From: CAZUCU01 sp964589635
GTDB taxonomy: Bacteria; Patescibacteriota; Minisyncoccia; Phycocordibacterales; JAACPR01
Length of the DNA stretch: 7,009 nucleotides
Reading direction: 5' to 3'
Assembly: GCA_964589635.1 (NCBI GenBank)
Contig: CAZPRI010000026.1
Location: forward strand, 1-7,009
The notes beneath the pieces are model-generated. The model did not search any database. It was not told where the DNA came from and was given only the letters and a program-made list of their open reading frames with translations. The position numbers and the translations under genes are program-made. Shown piece by piece: positions 1-6,974 of the stretch (positions are counted from its first letter, which is position 1; each line of letters opens with the position of its first letter).

Positions 1-2
1 AA

Positions 3-1757
3 GTTGCTGACCCAAAGCCTGTATTTTATGAACTCAATGAAGTCGAAAATAAAGTTTTTTTGGAGACAATAGAGACTGTAGTGCGAGACTTTAAATATGC
101 CAGATATACACCATTTCTTTATAAAAAAGGTGAGATTGGTTCTGATGAGGTAAGACAGAAAAACATGCGTAAATTTATGAAGATGCTCCTAATCAAAAGA
201 CTTGAGAGTAGTTTTCATGCTTTTAAGATGTCACTGTCAAGATTCATATATTCATATGAGCAATTTATTACTGAATATAATGAGGGAAACGTATATGTTA
301 GTAAAAAACACTCACAAAAAGTTTTCGAATACCTATCTTCTGGTAACGACGAGGCTCTTGATAAATTAATCGATCAAGACAAGGCAGAAAAATATAAGAG
401 TGATGATTTTGAAGATAATTTTATTACAGATCTTCAGTCAGACCTAGATATCCTAAAAAAGATAGAAACTTTATGGAAAGATGTTAAGAGAGACCCTAAG
501 ATATTAGCCTTTAGAGATAAGCTTGGACAAGAGGAACCATTTAAGAATGGTAAGTCTATTATATTTACTGAATCAAGAGAAACCGCAGAGTATCTTGTTA
601 AGCATCTTGAGGAGTTCTTTCCAAATGAAGTTGTTTATTTCTCAGGAGAAAGTTCTAGAGCAGAACGAGAGATTGTTATGGACAACTTTGATGCAAATTC
701 AGATAATATAAAAAATGATTACAAGATATTGATTACAACTGATGTTCTATCGGAAGGTGCCAACTTACATCAAGCAAATCTTATTATTAATTATGATATT
801 CCATGGAACCCAACAAGAGTAATGCAGAGAGTTGGTCGTATTAACCGTGTGGATACTAAACATGAAGAAATTTACACATACACTTTCTTCCCCACAGAGC
901 AGGCAAACGAACAAATAAAACTTCAAGAGCTTGCTGAAGCAAAAGTTCAAGCTTTTATTTCTCTTCTAGGTGCTGATGCAAAACTGCTTACAGAAAATGA
1001 AGTTCCAGAAGGTCACAGTTTATTTAATTTACTTCTTTCAAAAGAACTAATTGAGGGTGAAGATAGTACGGAAGATAGTGAGTTGAAATATTTACAAGAA
1101 ATTCGAAAAGTGCGTGACGAAAATATTGATTTGTTTGATTATGTTAAAAAACTTCCTAAAAAAGCTCGCGTGGGTAGAAAAAATATTAATAAAAAAGAAA
1201 ATGAATTATTAACATATTTCAGAAAAGGTAAACTACAAAAATTCTTTACTACTACCTCAGACGAATTTAGCACACCTGTTGAGATTGATTTTATTCAAGC
1301 CGCACAAACTCTGAAGGCAGGTCCTGAAGAAAAACCTGCAACAATAACGGATGAATTCTATTTGTTACTCAAAAGAAATATGGATGCAATACATAATCCA
1401 GTAATAGATGAGGACATTCAAGCTTCTAACAATAAGAGAGGTCTTGATAATTCGGTCCGTCTTATAAAAATCCTTAAATCAAAAGAAATAAAAAATTACA
1501 AAGGATTTACAAATGATGATGAATACTATCTGTCTCAAGTAATTGAAGAATTTAACTCAGGAGGTATACCAAAGAAGATTTCTCAGAATATATTCAAAAC
1601 TATTCAAGAATCACCAGAGATAATTCAAAATCCTCTAAAATTATTGAGCATATTAAGGAATCAGTTACCTCAGGATTTTCTTACACAAGATTTTTCAGAT
1701 AATGGAGACATTAACCATAGACGAGAAATTATTCTATCAGAGTACTTTATTGATTAA
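3..1757 (+). CDS. SNF2-type DNA helicase, C-terminal part (5' end outside window); probable restriction/defence translocase
   Basis: The protein is probably the ATP-driven DNA-translocating subunit of a restriction-like defence system. The frame is open to the left edge, so the gene is 5'-incomplete and only the second RecA-like lobe and the C-terminal region are visible (584 codons). A TTG at 60 could be read as a start, but the 19 codons before it read smoothly into the protein, so it is more likely an internal leucine. Counting that Leu as residue 1, the helicase C domain begins near residue 165 with IIFTESRE. It contains the motif V region ITTDVLSEGANL (near 225-236) and motif VI QRVGRINR (256-263, arginine finger). 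The preceding segment (KRLESSFHAFK, then a GNVYVSKK stretch) resembles large helicases that carry an N-terminal phospholipase-D nuclease. That domain would lie outside the window and was not seen. A TAA stop lies 5 bases before the methyltransferase gene, implying one operon. Helicase identity is sure; the exact subfamily is inferred. Confidence 0.9.
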   Translation, partial: VADPKPVFYELNEVENKVFLETIETVVRDFKYARYTPFLYKKGEIGSDEVRQKNMRKFMKMLLIKRLESSFHAFKMSLSRFIYSYEQFITEYNEGNVYVSKKHSQKVFEYLSSGNDEALDKLIDQDKAEKYKSDDFEDNFITDLQSDLDILKKIETLWKDVKRDPKILAFRDKLGQEEPFKNGKSIIFTESRETAEYLVKHLEEFFPNEVVYFSGESSRAEREIVMDNFDANSDNIKNDYKILITTDVLSEGANLHQANLIINYDIPWNPTRVMQRVGRINRVDTKHEEIYTYTFFPTEQANEQIKLQELAEAKVQAFISLLGADAKLLTENEVPEGHSLFNLLLSKELIEGEDSTEDSELKYLQEIRKVRDENIDLFDYVKKLPKKARVGRKNINKKENELLTYFRKGKLQKFFTTTSDEFSTPVEIDFIQAAQTLKAGPEEKPATITDEFYLLLKRNMDAIHNPVIDEDIQASNNKRGLDNSVRLIKILKSKEIKNYKGFTNDDEYYLSQVIEEFNSGGIPKKISQNIFKTIQESPEIIQNPLKLLSILRNQLPQDFLTQDFSDNGDINHRREIILSEYFID

Positions 1758-1762
1758 TTATT

Positions 1763-4700
1763 ATGACAAAAAACGAAGCAAAGAAATTAATAGAATATGT
1801 CTTCACAAGTAAATTTAGTGAGGAACATTTTGAACACTTTGTCTCTAATCTATTCAAAAAACACAAAACATTATCTAAGGTTATGGAGAGCTCTTCTATA
1901 AAAGAAGCATTTAAGCCCCATGTAATGAAATATAAGGTGTCAGGATCTTATACAGATTCAACAGGTAATAATATAGATATATTATTAGTTGCATTAAATA
2001 ATATATCCACATTACAAAGAGCTAGAGCCTTGCAAAGAAATTTTATTGCTGATTACTTACAAGCAAATAATAAAGAGGCTGCAATTGTGGCCTTTGTAAC
2101 AGATAAAGAAGAGTGGAGGTTATCATTAGTTAAACTCGACCATTCTCTTGAAGTTGTAAATGAGAAGGTCAAAGCAAAAAAAGACATTACACCAGCAAGA
2201 AGGTGGTCTTTCCTTGTGGGTAAAAACGAAGGTAGTCATACTGCTCAATCTAGATTTATAAAATTACTAACAAGTGATCAGGAACCCAATCTAAAAGAAA
2301 TTGAATCTTCCTTTGACATAGAGAGTGTTACAAAAGAATTTTTCGATAGATATACAGAATTATTCTTTGTTTTAAAAGAAAACCTAGACAAGGTAGTACG
2401 GAGCGATGAGAAAGTTAGAAAAGATTTTGAGGACAAGGAAATATCTACGGTTGATTTTGCAAAAAAGACTCTAGGACAAATAGTTTTCTTATACTTTCTG
2501 CAAAAGAAAGGTTGGTTTGGTGTGGCTCCTGATAAAAATTGGGGTGATGGTCCAAAACAGTTCATTAGAGAATTATTTAAAAAAAGATCTGAGTATGGAA
2601 AGAATTTCTTTAATGACATACTAGAACCTTTGTTTTATGAAGCTCTTGCACAAGATAGAGGTGAAGAGTCAATATACACAAGACTTAATAATGTAAGGAT
2701 GCCCTTCTTGAACGGTGGTCTTTTCGAACCAATGAATGGTTATCAATGGCAAACAACTAATATTACAATCCCTGATGAAATATTTTCTAATGATATAGAA
2801 GATAAAAAAACTGGTGATATCGGAAATGGGATTTTAGATGTTTTTGATAGATATAATTTCACTGTAAATGAAAACGAACCTCTCGAACAAGAGGTTGCTG
2901 TTGATCCTGAAATGCTTGGTAAGGTTTTTGAAAACCTTCTGGATATTAAGGATAGGAAAAGTAAGGGTGCCTTCTATACTCCACGTGCAATTGTTCATTA
3001 TATGTGCCAAGAGACACTTATTAATTATCTTGAAACAAATACTGACCATATTCCAAGAGAAGACCTAGAGTTTTTTATTCGACAAGGAGAATTGATTTTA
3101 GAAAATGATAAAATTACTCGAAAGAGACAGGAAGAAAGAGAGGCGAAAGGTGCAAAATATGAGGATAAAACTTACAAATATTTACTTCCAGAATCAATAA
3201 TTGCTAAGGCAGAAGAAATAGATAAACTTTTGTATGAAGTTAAGGTGGCAGATCCTGCTGTTGGTTCAGGAGCATTTCCGTTGGGAATGTTAAATGAAAT
3301 TGTGCGAGCACGCCTTGTTATAGGTGTTCACACAAAGAGCAACAAAAAGCCCTATACATTAAAAAAAGAAACTATTTCAAATTCATTATACTGTGTCGAC
3401 ATCGAGACGGGAGCAGTTGAAATTGCAAAACTAAGATTATGGTTGTCTCTTGTGGTAGATGAAAATAAACCCCACCCCTTACCAAACCTAGACAATAAAA
3501 TAATGCAAGGAAACAGTTTAATTTCAGAATATGAAGGAATTAAATTATTTGACGACAGTATTTTTGATGAAGAGAGACGGGTTGAACAAAAGTCATTATC
3601 TTTTGATAAGAATGAGGTTGAAATGCAAATAGAAGACCTTCAGAATAAAACTAGGCAGTATGTAGAAGAAAGCCAAAGAACAACCAAACAAAATCTTAAG
3701 AAAGATATAGACGATATTAAATGGGATTTAATAGAACTTAATTTGATACACCAAAAAAGAGAGGATAAATTAGAAGAAATAAAACAATTAAGAAAGAAAA
3801 ACATAAAACCTTTCTTTATATGGAAACTAGAGTTCTCAGATGTCTTCAAAAAAAATGGAGGCTTCGATATTGTGATTGGTAACCCACCATACATCAAGGA
3901 GTACACCTTTAAGAAAGCATTTGATGGATTGAGAAACTCTCCATACTATATGGGTAAAATGGATTTGTGGTACTTTTTTGCATGCCAAGGAATTGATATC
4001 TTGAAAGATAAAGGGGTTCAGTCATTTATTGCTCCAAACAACTGGACTTCAAATTTTGGAGCAAAAATAATGAGAAATAAATTACTAGAAGACTCAAAAA
4101 TTTATAAATTTATAGATTTTGGCAATTATAAAGTCTTTGATACTGCAGGAATTCAAACAATGGTTTATTTACTGGAAAAAAATAAAACTAATAATGAATA
4201 CGATGTTGATTATGGAAAATTAAAAATAGATAATCCAACATCTACTGAATTAACAGAATTTCTTAAAACTAATTTTAATAAGTGTAACGAACATTTCGAT
4301 AAATTTGTATTTAGGTTTAAAAAAGATAAGTTTTTAAATAACAATATTAATTTTCTCAACCCTGTTATTGGCAATATTATTGATAATATTAGACAAAACG
4401 GGAGCATGTATCTAAATGAAAAAGAGGTTGCTCAAGGGATAGTCTTTCCTCAAGATTTCTTAAACAAGAAAAATAAAGAATTATTGGGCGATGAATATGA
4501 AGTGGGTGAGGGTATTTTTGTTCTATCTGACAAAGAGAAGGATTCTATAGATTTAGAATTAAATGAAGATGACATTTTGAAACCCTATTTTACAACTAGT
4601 AATTTTTCTAGATACGGTTCAGATCCTACTAACACTAGTTGGGTTATATATACTGATTCGAAATTTAAAAACCCTGATGAAATAAAGGATTATCCTAATA

Positions 4701-5218
4701 TAAAAAAACATTTAGATAAATTTAAAAAAATTATTACATCAGATAATAAACCCTACGGACTCCATAGATCTAGAGAGGAATCTTTTTTTCATGGTGAAAA
4801 AATAATAGTTGCAAGGAAATGTATCGAGCCAGTATTTTCTTATAATGATTTCGACTGTTTTGTGTCTGCAACATTTTATATTATAAAAACGAACAGACTT
4901 AATATGAAATATTTAACATCTTTTTTGAATTCAAAACTTGTTAAATTTTGGCTAAAGCATCAAGGTAAAATGCAAGGAAACAACTATCAGATTGATAAAG
5001 AGCCTATACTGAAAATACCGATTATAAAATTAGATAAAGAAAGTCAAAAAACTTTTATTGATTTAGTAGACAAAATAATTGAAATAACTTCTACTGATGA
5101 TTACGAACCAAAAAATCCACCAGAAAAACAAAAGCAACTTGAGTCGAAAATAGACGAAATGGTAATGGACTTATATAAACTAACAGAAGATGAGAAAGAG
5201 ATTATTAAAAATAGTTAA
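1763..5218 (+). CDS. Eco57I-type adenine-N6 DNA methyltransferase with TaqI-like specificity domain (type IIG/PglX-like architecture)
   Basis: This enzyme transfers methyl from S-adenosylmethionine to the N6 of adenine at a specific DNA site. Visible motifs are GAFYTP at residues 402-407 (motif X region), the SAM-binding DPAVGSGAF at 497-505 (motif I), YCVDIETGAVEIAKLRLW shortly after, and the catalytic NPPY at 707-710 (motif IV). A charged, probably coiled-coil helical stretch lies between roughly 605 and 690. The C-terminal third (about 880-1110) looks like a TaqI-type target-recognition domain, with LKPYFTTSNFSRY, YPNIKKHLDKFK, and LNSKLVKFW followed by the final KIPI. The N-terminal 150 residues (GSYTDS...IDILLVALN...WRLSLV) resemble a nuclease-like fold, but where an ExK would be expected the sequence reads A77-L78-N79, so cleavage by this protein is doubtful. 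The ATG lies 5 bases after the helicase stop, with no Shine-Dalgarno, suggesting translational coupling. The length of 1151 residues fits type IIG or PglX enzymes. BREX PglX or DISARM DrmMI were considered; no diagnostic partner genes are visible. Confidence 0.92.
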   Translation: MTKNEAKKLIEYVFTSKFSEEHFEHFVSNLFKKHKTLSKVMESSSIKEAFKPHVMKYKVSGSYTDSTGNNIDILLVALNNISTLQRARALQRNFIADYLQANNKEAAIVAFVTDKEEWRLSLVKLDHSLEVVNEKVKAKKDITPARRWSFLVGKNEGSHTAQSRFIKLLTSDQEPNLKEIESSFDIESVTKEFFDRYTELFFVLKENLDKVVRSDEKVRKDFEDKEISTVDFAKKTLGQIVFLYFLQKKGWFGVAPDKNWGDGPKQFIRELFKKRSEYGKNFFNDILEPLFYEALAQDRGEESIYTRLNNVRMPFLNGGLFEPMNGYQWQTTNITIPDEIFSNDIEDKKTGDIGNGILDVFDRYNFTVNENEPLEQEVAVDPEMLGKVFENLLDIKDRKSKGAFYTPRAIVHYMCQETLINYLETNTDHIPREDLEFFIRQGELILENDKITRKRQEEREAKGAKYEDKTYKYLLPESIIAKAEEIDKLLYEVKVADPAVGSGAFPLGMLNEIVRARLVIGVHTKSNKKPYTLKKETISNSLYCVDIETGAVEIAKLRLWLSLVVDENKPHPLPNLDNKIMQGNSLISEYEGIKLFDDSIFDEERRVEQKSLSFDKNEVEMQIEDLQNKTRQYVEESQRTTKQNLKKDIDDIKWDLIELNLIHQKREDKLEEIKQLRKKNIKPFFIWKLEFSDVFKKNGGFDIVIGNPPYIKEYTFKKAFDGLRNSPYYMGKMDLWYFFACQGIDILKDKGVQSFIAPNNWTSNFGAKIMRNKLLEDSKIYKFIDFGNYKVFDTAGIQTMVYLLEKNKTNNEYDVDYGKLKIDNPTSTELTEFLKTNFNKCNEHFDKFVFRFKKDKFLNNNINFLNPVIGNIIDNIRQNGSMYLNEKEVAQGIVFPQDFLNKKNKELLGDEYEVGEGIFVLSDKEKDSIDLELNEDDILKPYFTTSNFSRYGSDPTNTSWVIYTDSKFKNPDEIKDYPNIKKHLDKFKKIITSDNKPYGLHRSREESFFHGEKIIVARKCIEPVFSYNDFDCFVSATFYIIKTNRLNMKYLTSFLNSKLVKFWLKHQGKMQGNNYQIDKEPILKIPIIKLDKESQKTFIDLVDKIIEITSTDDYEPKNPPEKQKQLESKIDEMVMDLYKLTEDEKEIIKNS

Positions 5219-5226
5219 TTTGAATA

Positions 5227-5976
5227 ATGAAACTTGAAAGTCTCACATCTAAAATAGTCAATAGATACATTGGTGTAGATCAAGGATATTTAGGTATGCC
5301 AGACTCAAATAGATTCACTTACTCAAATCACAGAGAATTTTATCCAGAATACTGTGATTTAGTTAAAGATACAGATTCAATAGAAGGAACAACACGTGCG
5401 AGATTTGTTAAAATTTTCTTAGATTCTTCACCTAGAGAACAATCAAAAATTATACTGGGTGTTTTAGAAAGATTTCCTATTGGAGAAGGACCAGGAACTC
5501 GAACAACAGCTCTAGCTTCATCATTGAAGGATGAGGCAATTAAATTAGAAAAAAATGGATTAATAGGTAGTCCAAATCTAGAAACTGAACATATTTTTGA
5601 ATTATTGGAGGATGCCGATTCGCTAATAAAAAATAGAAAAGCCAGCAGTGCGGTTGATAGATTTCACACAGCTTTTCATGGGTACCTAAGGGAGTTGTGT
5701 GAGAAAGAAAATATACCATTTAACGAAAAAGACGACCTTGTAAAGCTAATCAAAAATATACAAAGTAACCACCCTAAATTTAAAATAAGTATTAAGTCAC
5801 ATGAAATTCAAAACATAATAAAAAATCTTGTTTCTATATCAGATTCTCTAAATCCTGTACGGAATAAAGGAAGTAGAGCCCATCCAAACAAGAAGACAGT
5901 CGGAGAGCCCGAGGCGGTTCTTGTAATAAATTCAATTCGTACGATTTTGACTTATTTATCTGAAAAACTGGGTTAA
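5227..5976 (+). CDS. Abortive-infection C-terminal (Abi_C-like) domain protein, possible HEPN ribonuclease
   Basis: This 249-residue soluble protein has no signal peptide or membrane segment. Residues about 120-249 match my knowledge of the abortive-infection C-terminal domain: an SSAVDRFHTAFHGYLRELCE helix (140-159), then a hydrophobic helix and RNKGSRAHP (212-220), and a final helix with EAVLVINSIRTIL. R212 and H219 form an RX6H arrangement with Asn next to the Arg, as in HEPN-fold ribonucleases. If active, the protein would cut RNA in infected cells. The N-terminal half (about 1-110) is a separate region I do not recognise; it could sense the trigger or bind the partner proteins. The ATG lies 8 bases after the methyltransferase stop, with no promoter or terminator between, so this is the third gene of the same operon. 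No clear ribosome-binding site precedes it. The RNase activity and phage-defence role are inferred from family and context. Confidence 0.82.
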   Translation: MKLESLTSKIVNRYIGVDQGYLGMPDSNRFTYSNHREFYPEYCDLVKDTDSIEGTTRARFVKIFLDSSPREQSKIILGVLERFPIGEGPGTRTTALASSLKDEAIKLEKNGLIGSPNLETEHIFELLEDADSLIKNRKASSAVDRFHTAFHGYLRELCEKENIPFNEKDDLVKLIKNIQSNHPKFKISIKSHEIQNIIKNLVSISDSLNPVRNKGSRAHPNKKTVGEPEAVLVINSIRTILTYLSEKLG

Positions 5977-6000
5977 TCTAGCAAAACCCACCCATTGCGG

Positions 6001-6018
6001 TATAATGTCATGTATAAT
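6001..6018 (+). promoter_or_regulatory. Two tandem TATAAT -10 boxes upstream of the structured leader
   Basis: Perfect TATAAT hexamers occur at 6001-6006 and 6013-6018 in the gap after the Abi_C gene. TTGCGG at 5995-6000 resembles a -35 box but is only 12 bases from the second hexamer and abuts the first. No good -35 lies at the usual 16-18 bases for either box, so these are -10-led candidates only. Transcription from the second box would start near 6025, giving a leader of about 217 bases before the ATG at 6242. Confidence 0.5.
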
Positions 6019-6032
6019 ACAATTTTGTATTA
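6015..6032. promoter_or_regulatory. 18-bp perfect dyad overlapping the -10 box (possible operator)
   Basis: TAATACAA and TTGTATTA are perfect inverted 8-base arms separated by TT. The dyad begins inside the second TATAAT box and covers the expected transcription start near 6025. That placement suits a dimeric repressor. Because the arms are AT-rich and the spacer is only 2 bases, an RNA hairpin is less likely than a protein site, and chance symmetry in AT-rich DNA is possible. Confidence 0.35.
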
Positions 6033-6066
6033 AGTAGAAAATTTAATAAAAAGTAGCCTAACCCTT

Positions 6067-6235
6067 TTGGATTTTCCAAGAGATATGGTGAAAAAATCCC
6101 GGTTGAAGATAAAGGACTCCTAGTCAGAGTCACTCAACCGGGTCATATCTGGAAACGGGTATGGGTAGTTGTCGAAAGACGCTATCGCGATGGCTAGGAG
6201 CCTTTTGTGTACCTACCCATAATAAAAACCCGGTT
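6067..6235 (+). ncRNA. Unrecognised structured RNA / leader with two domains and a pseudoknot
   Basis: The plus strand folds into many complementary segments. A small hairpin is TTGGA 6067-6071 with TCCAA 6075-6079. Domain 1: AGATATG 6081-6087 pairs with CATATCT 6144-6150; inside it CCCGGTTGA 6098-6106 pairs with TCAACCGGG 6134-6142; the apical loop can form GACTC 6115-6119 with GAGTC 6127-6131. Domain 2: CGGGT 6156-6160 with ACCCG 6228-6232, then ATGGGTAG 6161-6168 with CTACCCAT 6213-6220, leaving AATAAAA bulged. It encloses GTC-GAAA-GAC (6171-6180, a GNRA tetraloop) and GCTAT-CGCG-ATGGC (6181-6194, one G-T wobble). AGG-(A)-CTCCTAG at 6113-6123 in the domain 1 loop is complementary to CTAGGAGCCT at 6194-6203 in domain 2, a 10-bp pseudoknot with one bulged A. 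No tRNA, tmRNA, RNase P, SRP or riboswitch consensus that I know fits. It ends 6 bases before the ATG at 6242, so it may be a cis-regulatory leader, or a separate small RNA. The strand is inferred from the promoter and gene direction. Confidence 0.6.
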
Positions 6236-6241
6236 AAAATT

Positions 6242-6910
6242 ATGAACAAAGAAGAAAATGAGTCAGTAGACTCAAATAATAAAAAAGAAAGAACACTTAC
6301 CTTGGGATCAGTGTTAGGTTGGGGGTTAGGAGTGTTTATTGGTTTTATAGGAATCATTCAGCTATTTGAACAAATATCAGTTGGTATTATTTTCATACTG
6401 ATGGCACTTGTGTTATTGCCACCTGTAAACAAGTATGTAAAAAGTAAATATAATTTTTCAATCTCTAAAGGTATGAAAATAGTGTTATTGATAGTTCTGT
6501 TAGCGGTCGCAGGAGCACTGGGTACTGGATCAGATACGGATAGCGAGAGCGTATCTTCTAATAAAACAAAAGTCAGTCAAAAAACAGTGAAAGAATATAT
6601 CGAGGTTACAGCAGGAAAACTGTATCAAGATTACCGAGATAACGGAGTTTCAGCTGATTCAAAATATAAAAATAATTTTGTGAGAATGAGTGGAATTGTG
6701 AGTAGTATAGACAAAGATATATTAGATACACCATATGTTGTTCTGACTAATGGATCTGGGTCAATATTGGGAGTGCAGTGTATGTTTAGTAAAAGCAAGG
6801 AGTCAGAGTTATCCACTTTAAGCAAAGGACAGAATATTACATTAACAGGAAAAGTGAATGGAAACTTAATCGGTAATGTAATAGTAGAAGATTGTAGTAT
6901 TGATAAATAG
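6242..6910 (+). CDS. Small membrane protein with three transmembrane helices and a C-terminal OB-fold (tRNA_anti-like) domain
   Basis: The 222-residue product starts with a charged tail (MNKEENESVDS). Three hydrophobic segments follow at about 19-41 (glycine-rich), 45-62 (ending LPP) and 78-97. A Ser/Thr-rich linker leads to a globular domain at about 115-222, whose pattern (VRMSGIVSSI, then VQCMF, then LSKGQNITLTGKV and a final VEDCSI) matches the tRNA_anti-like OB-fold domains I know from uncharacterised membrane proteins. With three helices the termini should lie on opposite sides; the OB domain is probably outside, which argues against tRNA binding, and its ligand is unknown. An in-frame ATG at 6161 would add 27 residues, but that stretch overlaps the folded RNA stem and reads unlike a conserved tail, so I chose 6242. 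No Shine-Dalgarno precedes 6242; the upstream bases are AT-rich. A link to the defence operon is not shown: the gene has its own candidate promoter and leader. Confidence 0.78.
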   Translation: MNKEENESVDSNNKKERTLTLGSVLGWGLGVFIGFIGIIQLFEQISVGIIFILMALVLLPPVNKYVKSKYNFSISKGMKIVLLIVLLAVAGALGTGSDTDSESVSSNKTKVSQKTVKEYIEVTAGKLYQDYRDNGVSADSKYKNNFVRMSGIVSSIDKDILDTPYVVLTNGSGSILGVQCMFSKSKESELSTLSKGQNITLTGKVNGNLIGNVIVEDCSIDK

Positions 6911-6974
6911 TTACCAACTTATCTACTCGGGACACCCTGGACTCCTGAAGAGCTTTGCGTCATTAATGGTGTAT

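Noticed and set aside
60..1757. Treating TTG 60 as the true start of a 565-residue protein.
   Set aside because: The frame is open to the left edge with protein-like sequence, and the product would lack helicase motifs I-III.
3..5976. Assignment to DISARM (DrmD/DrmMI) or BREX (PglX).
   Set aside because: The helicase C-terminal region resembles PLD-associated helicases more than DrmD, and no other signature genes of either system are in view.
5969..5990. TGGGTT/AACCCA hairpin over the stop codon of the Abi_C gene as a terminator.
   Set aside because: It has a 10-base loop, a weak 6-bp stem and no T-run after it. The operon end remains unmarked.
6098..6142. Group I intron core: GAAGATA, AGTCAGAGTC and ACTCAACC resemble parts of the conserved P7/P3 segments.
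   Set aside because: The fragments are in the wrong order, and no P4-P6 or guanosine-binding P7 pairing could be built.
6098..6142. Integron attC-like inverted repeat with GTT and AAC cores.
   Set aside because: The cores face the wrong way (GTT first, AAC last), the consensus RRRY is not met, and no integrase or cassette array is present.
6161..6220. tRNA-like cloverleaf: 8-bp closing stem with small internal hairpins.
   Set aside because: It is only 60 bases, with a 3-bp first arm, no T-loop GTTCGA-type sequence and no standard anticodon arm.
6161..6241. N-terminal extension of the membrane protein from ATG 6161, with GGA at 6151-6153 as a weak ribosome-binding site.
   Set aside because: The 27 extra residues are encoded entirely within the paired domain 2 RNA, and the first bases of this ATG form the 8-bp stem. 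M28 gives a typical charged tail before the first helix.
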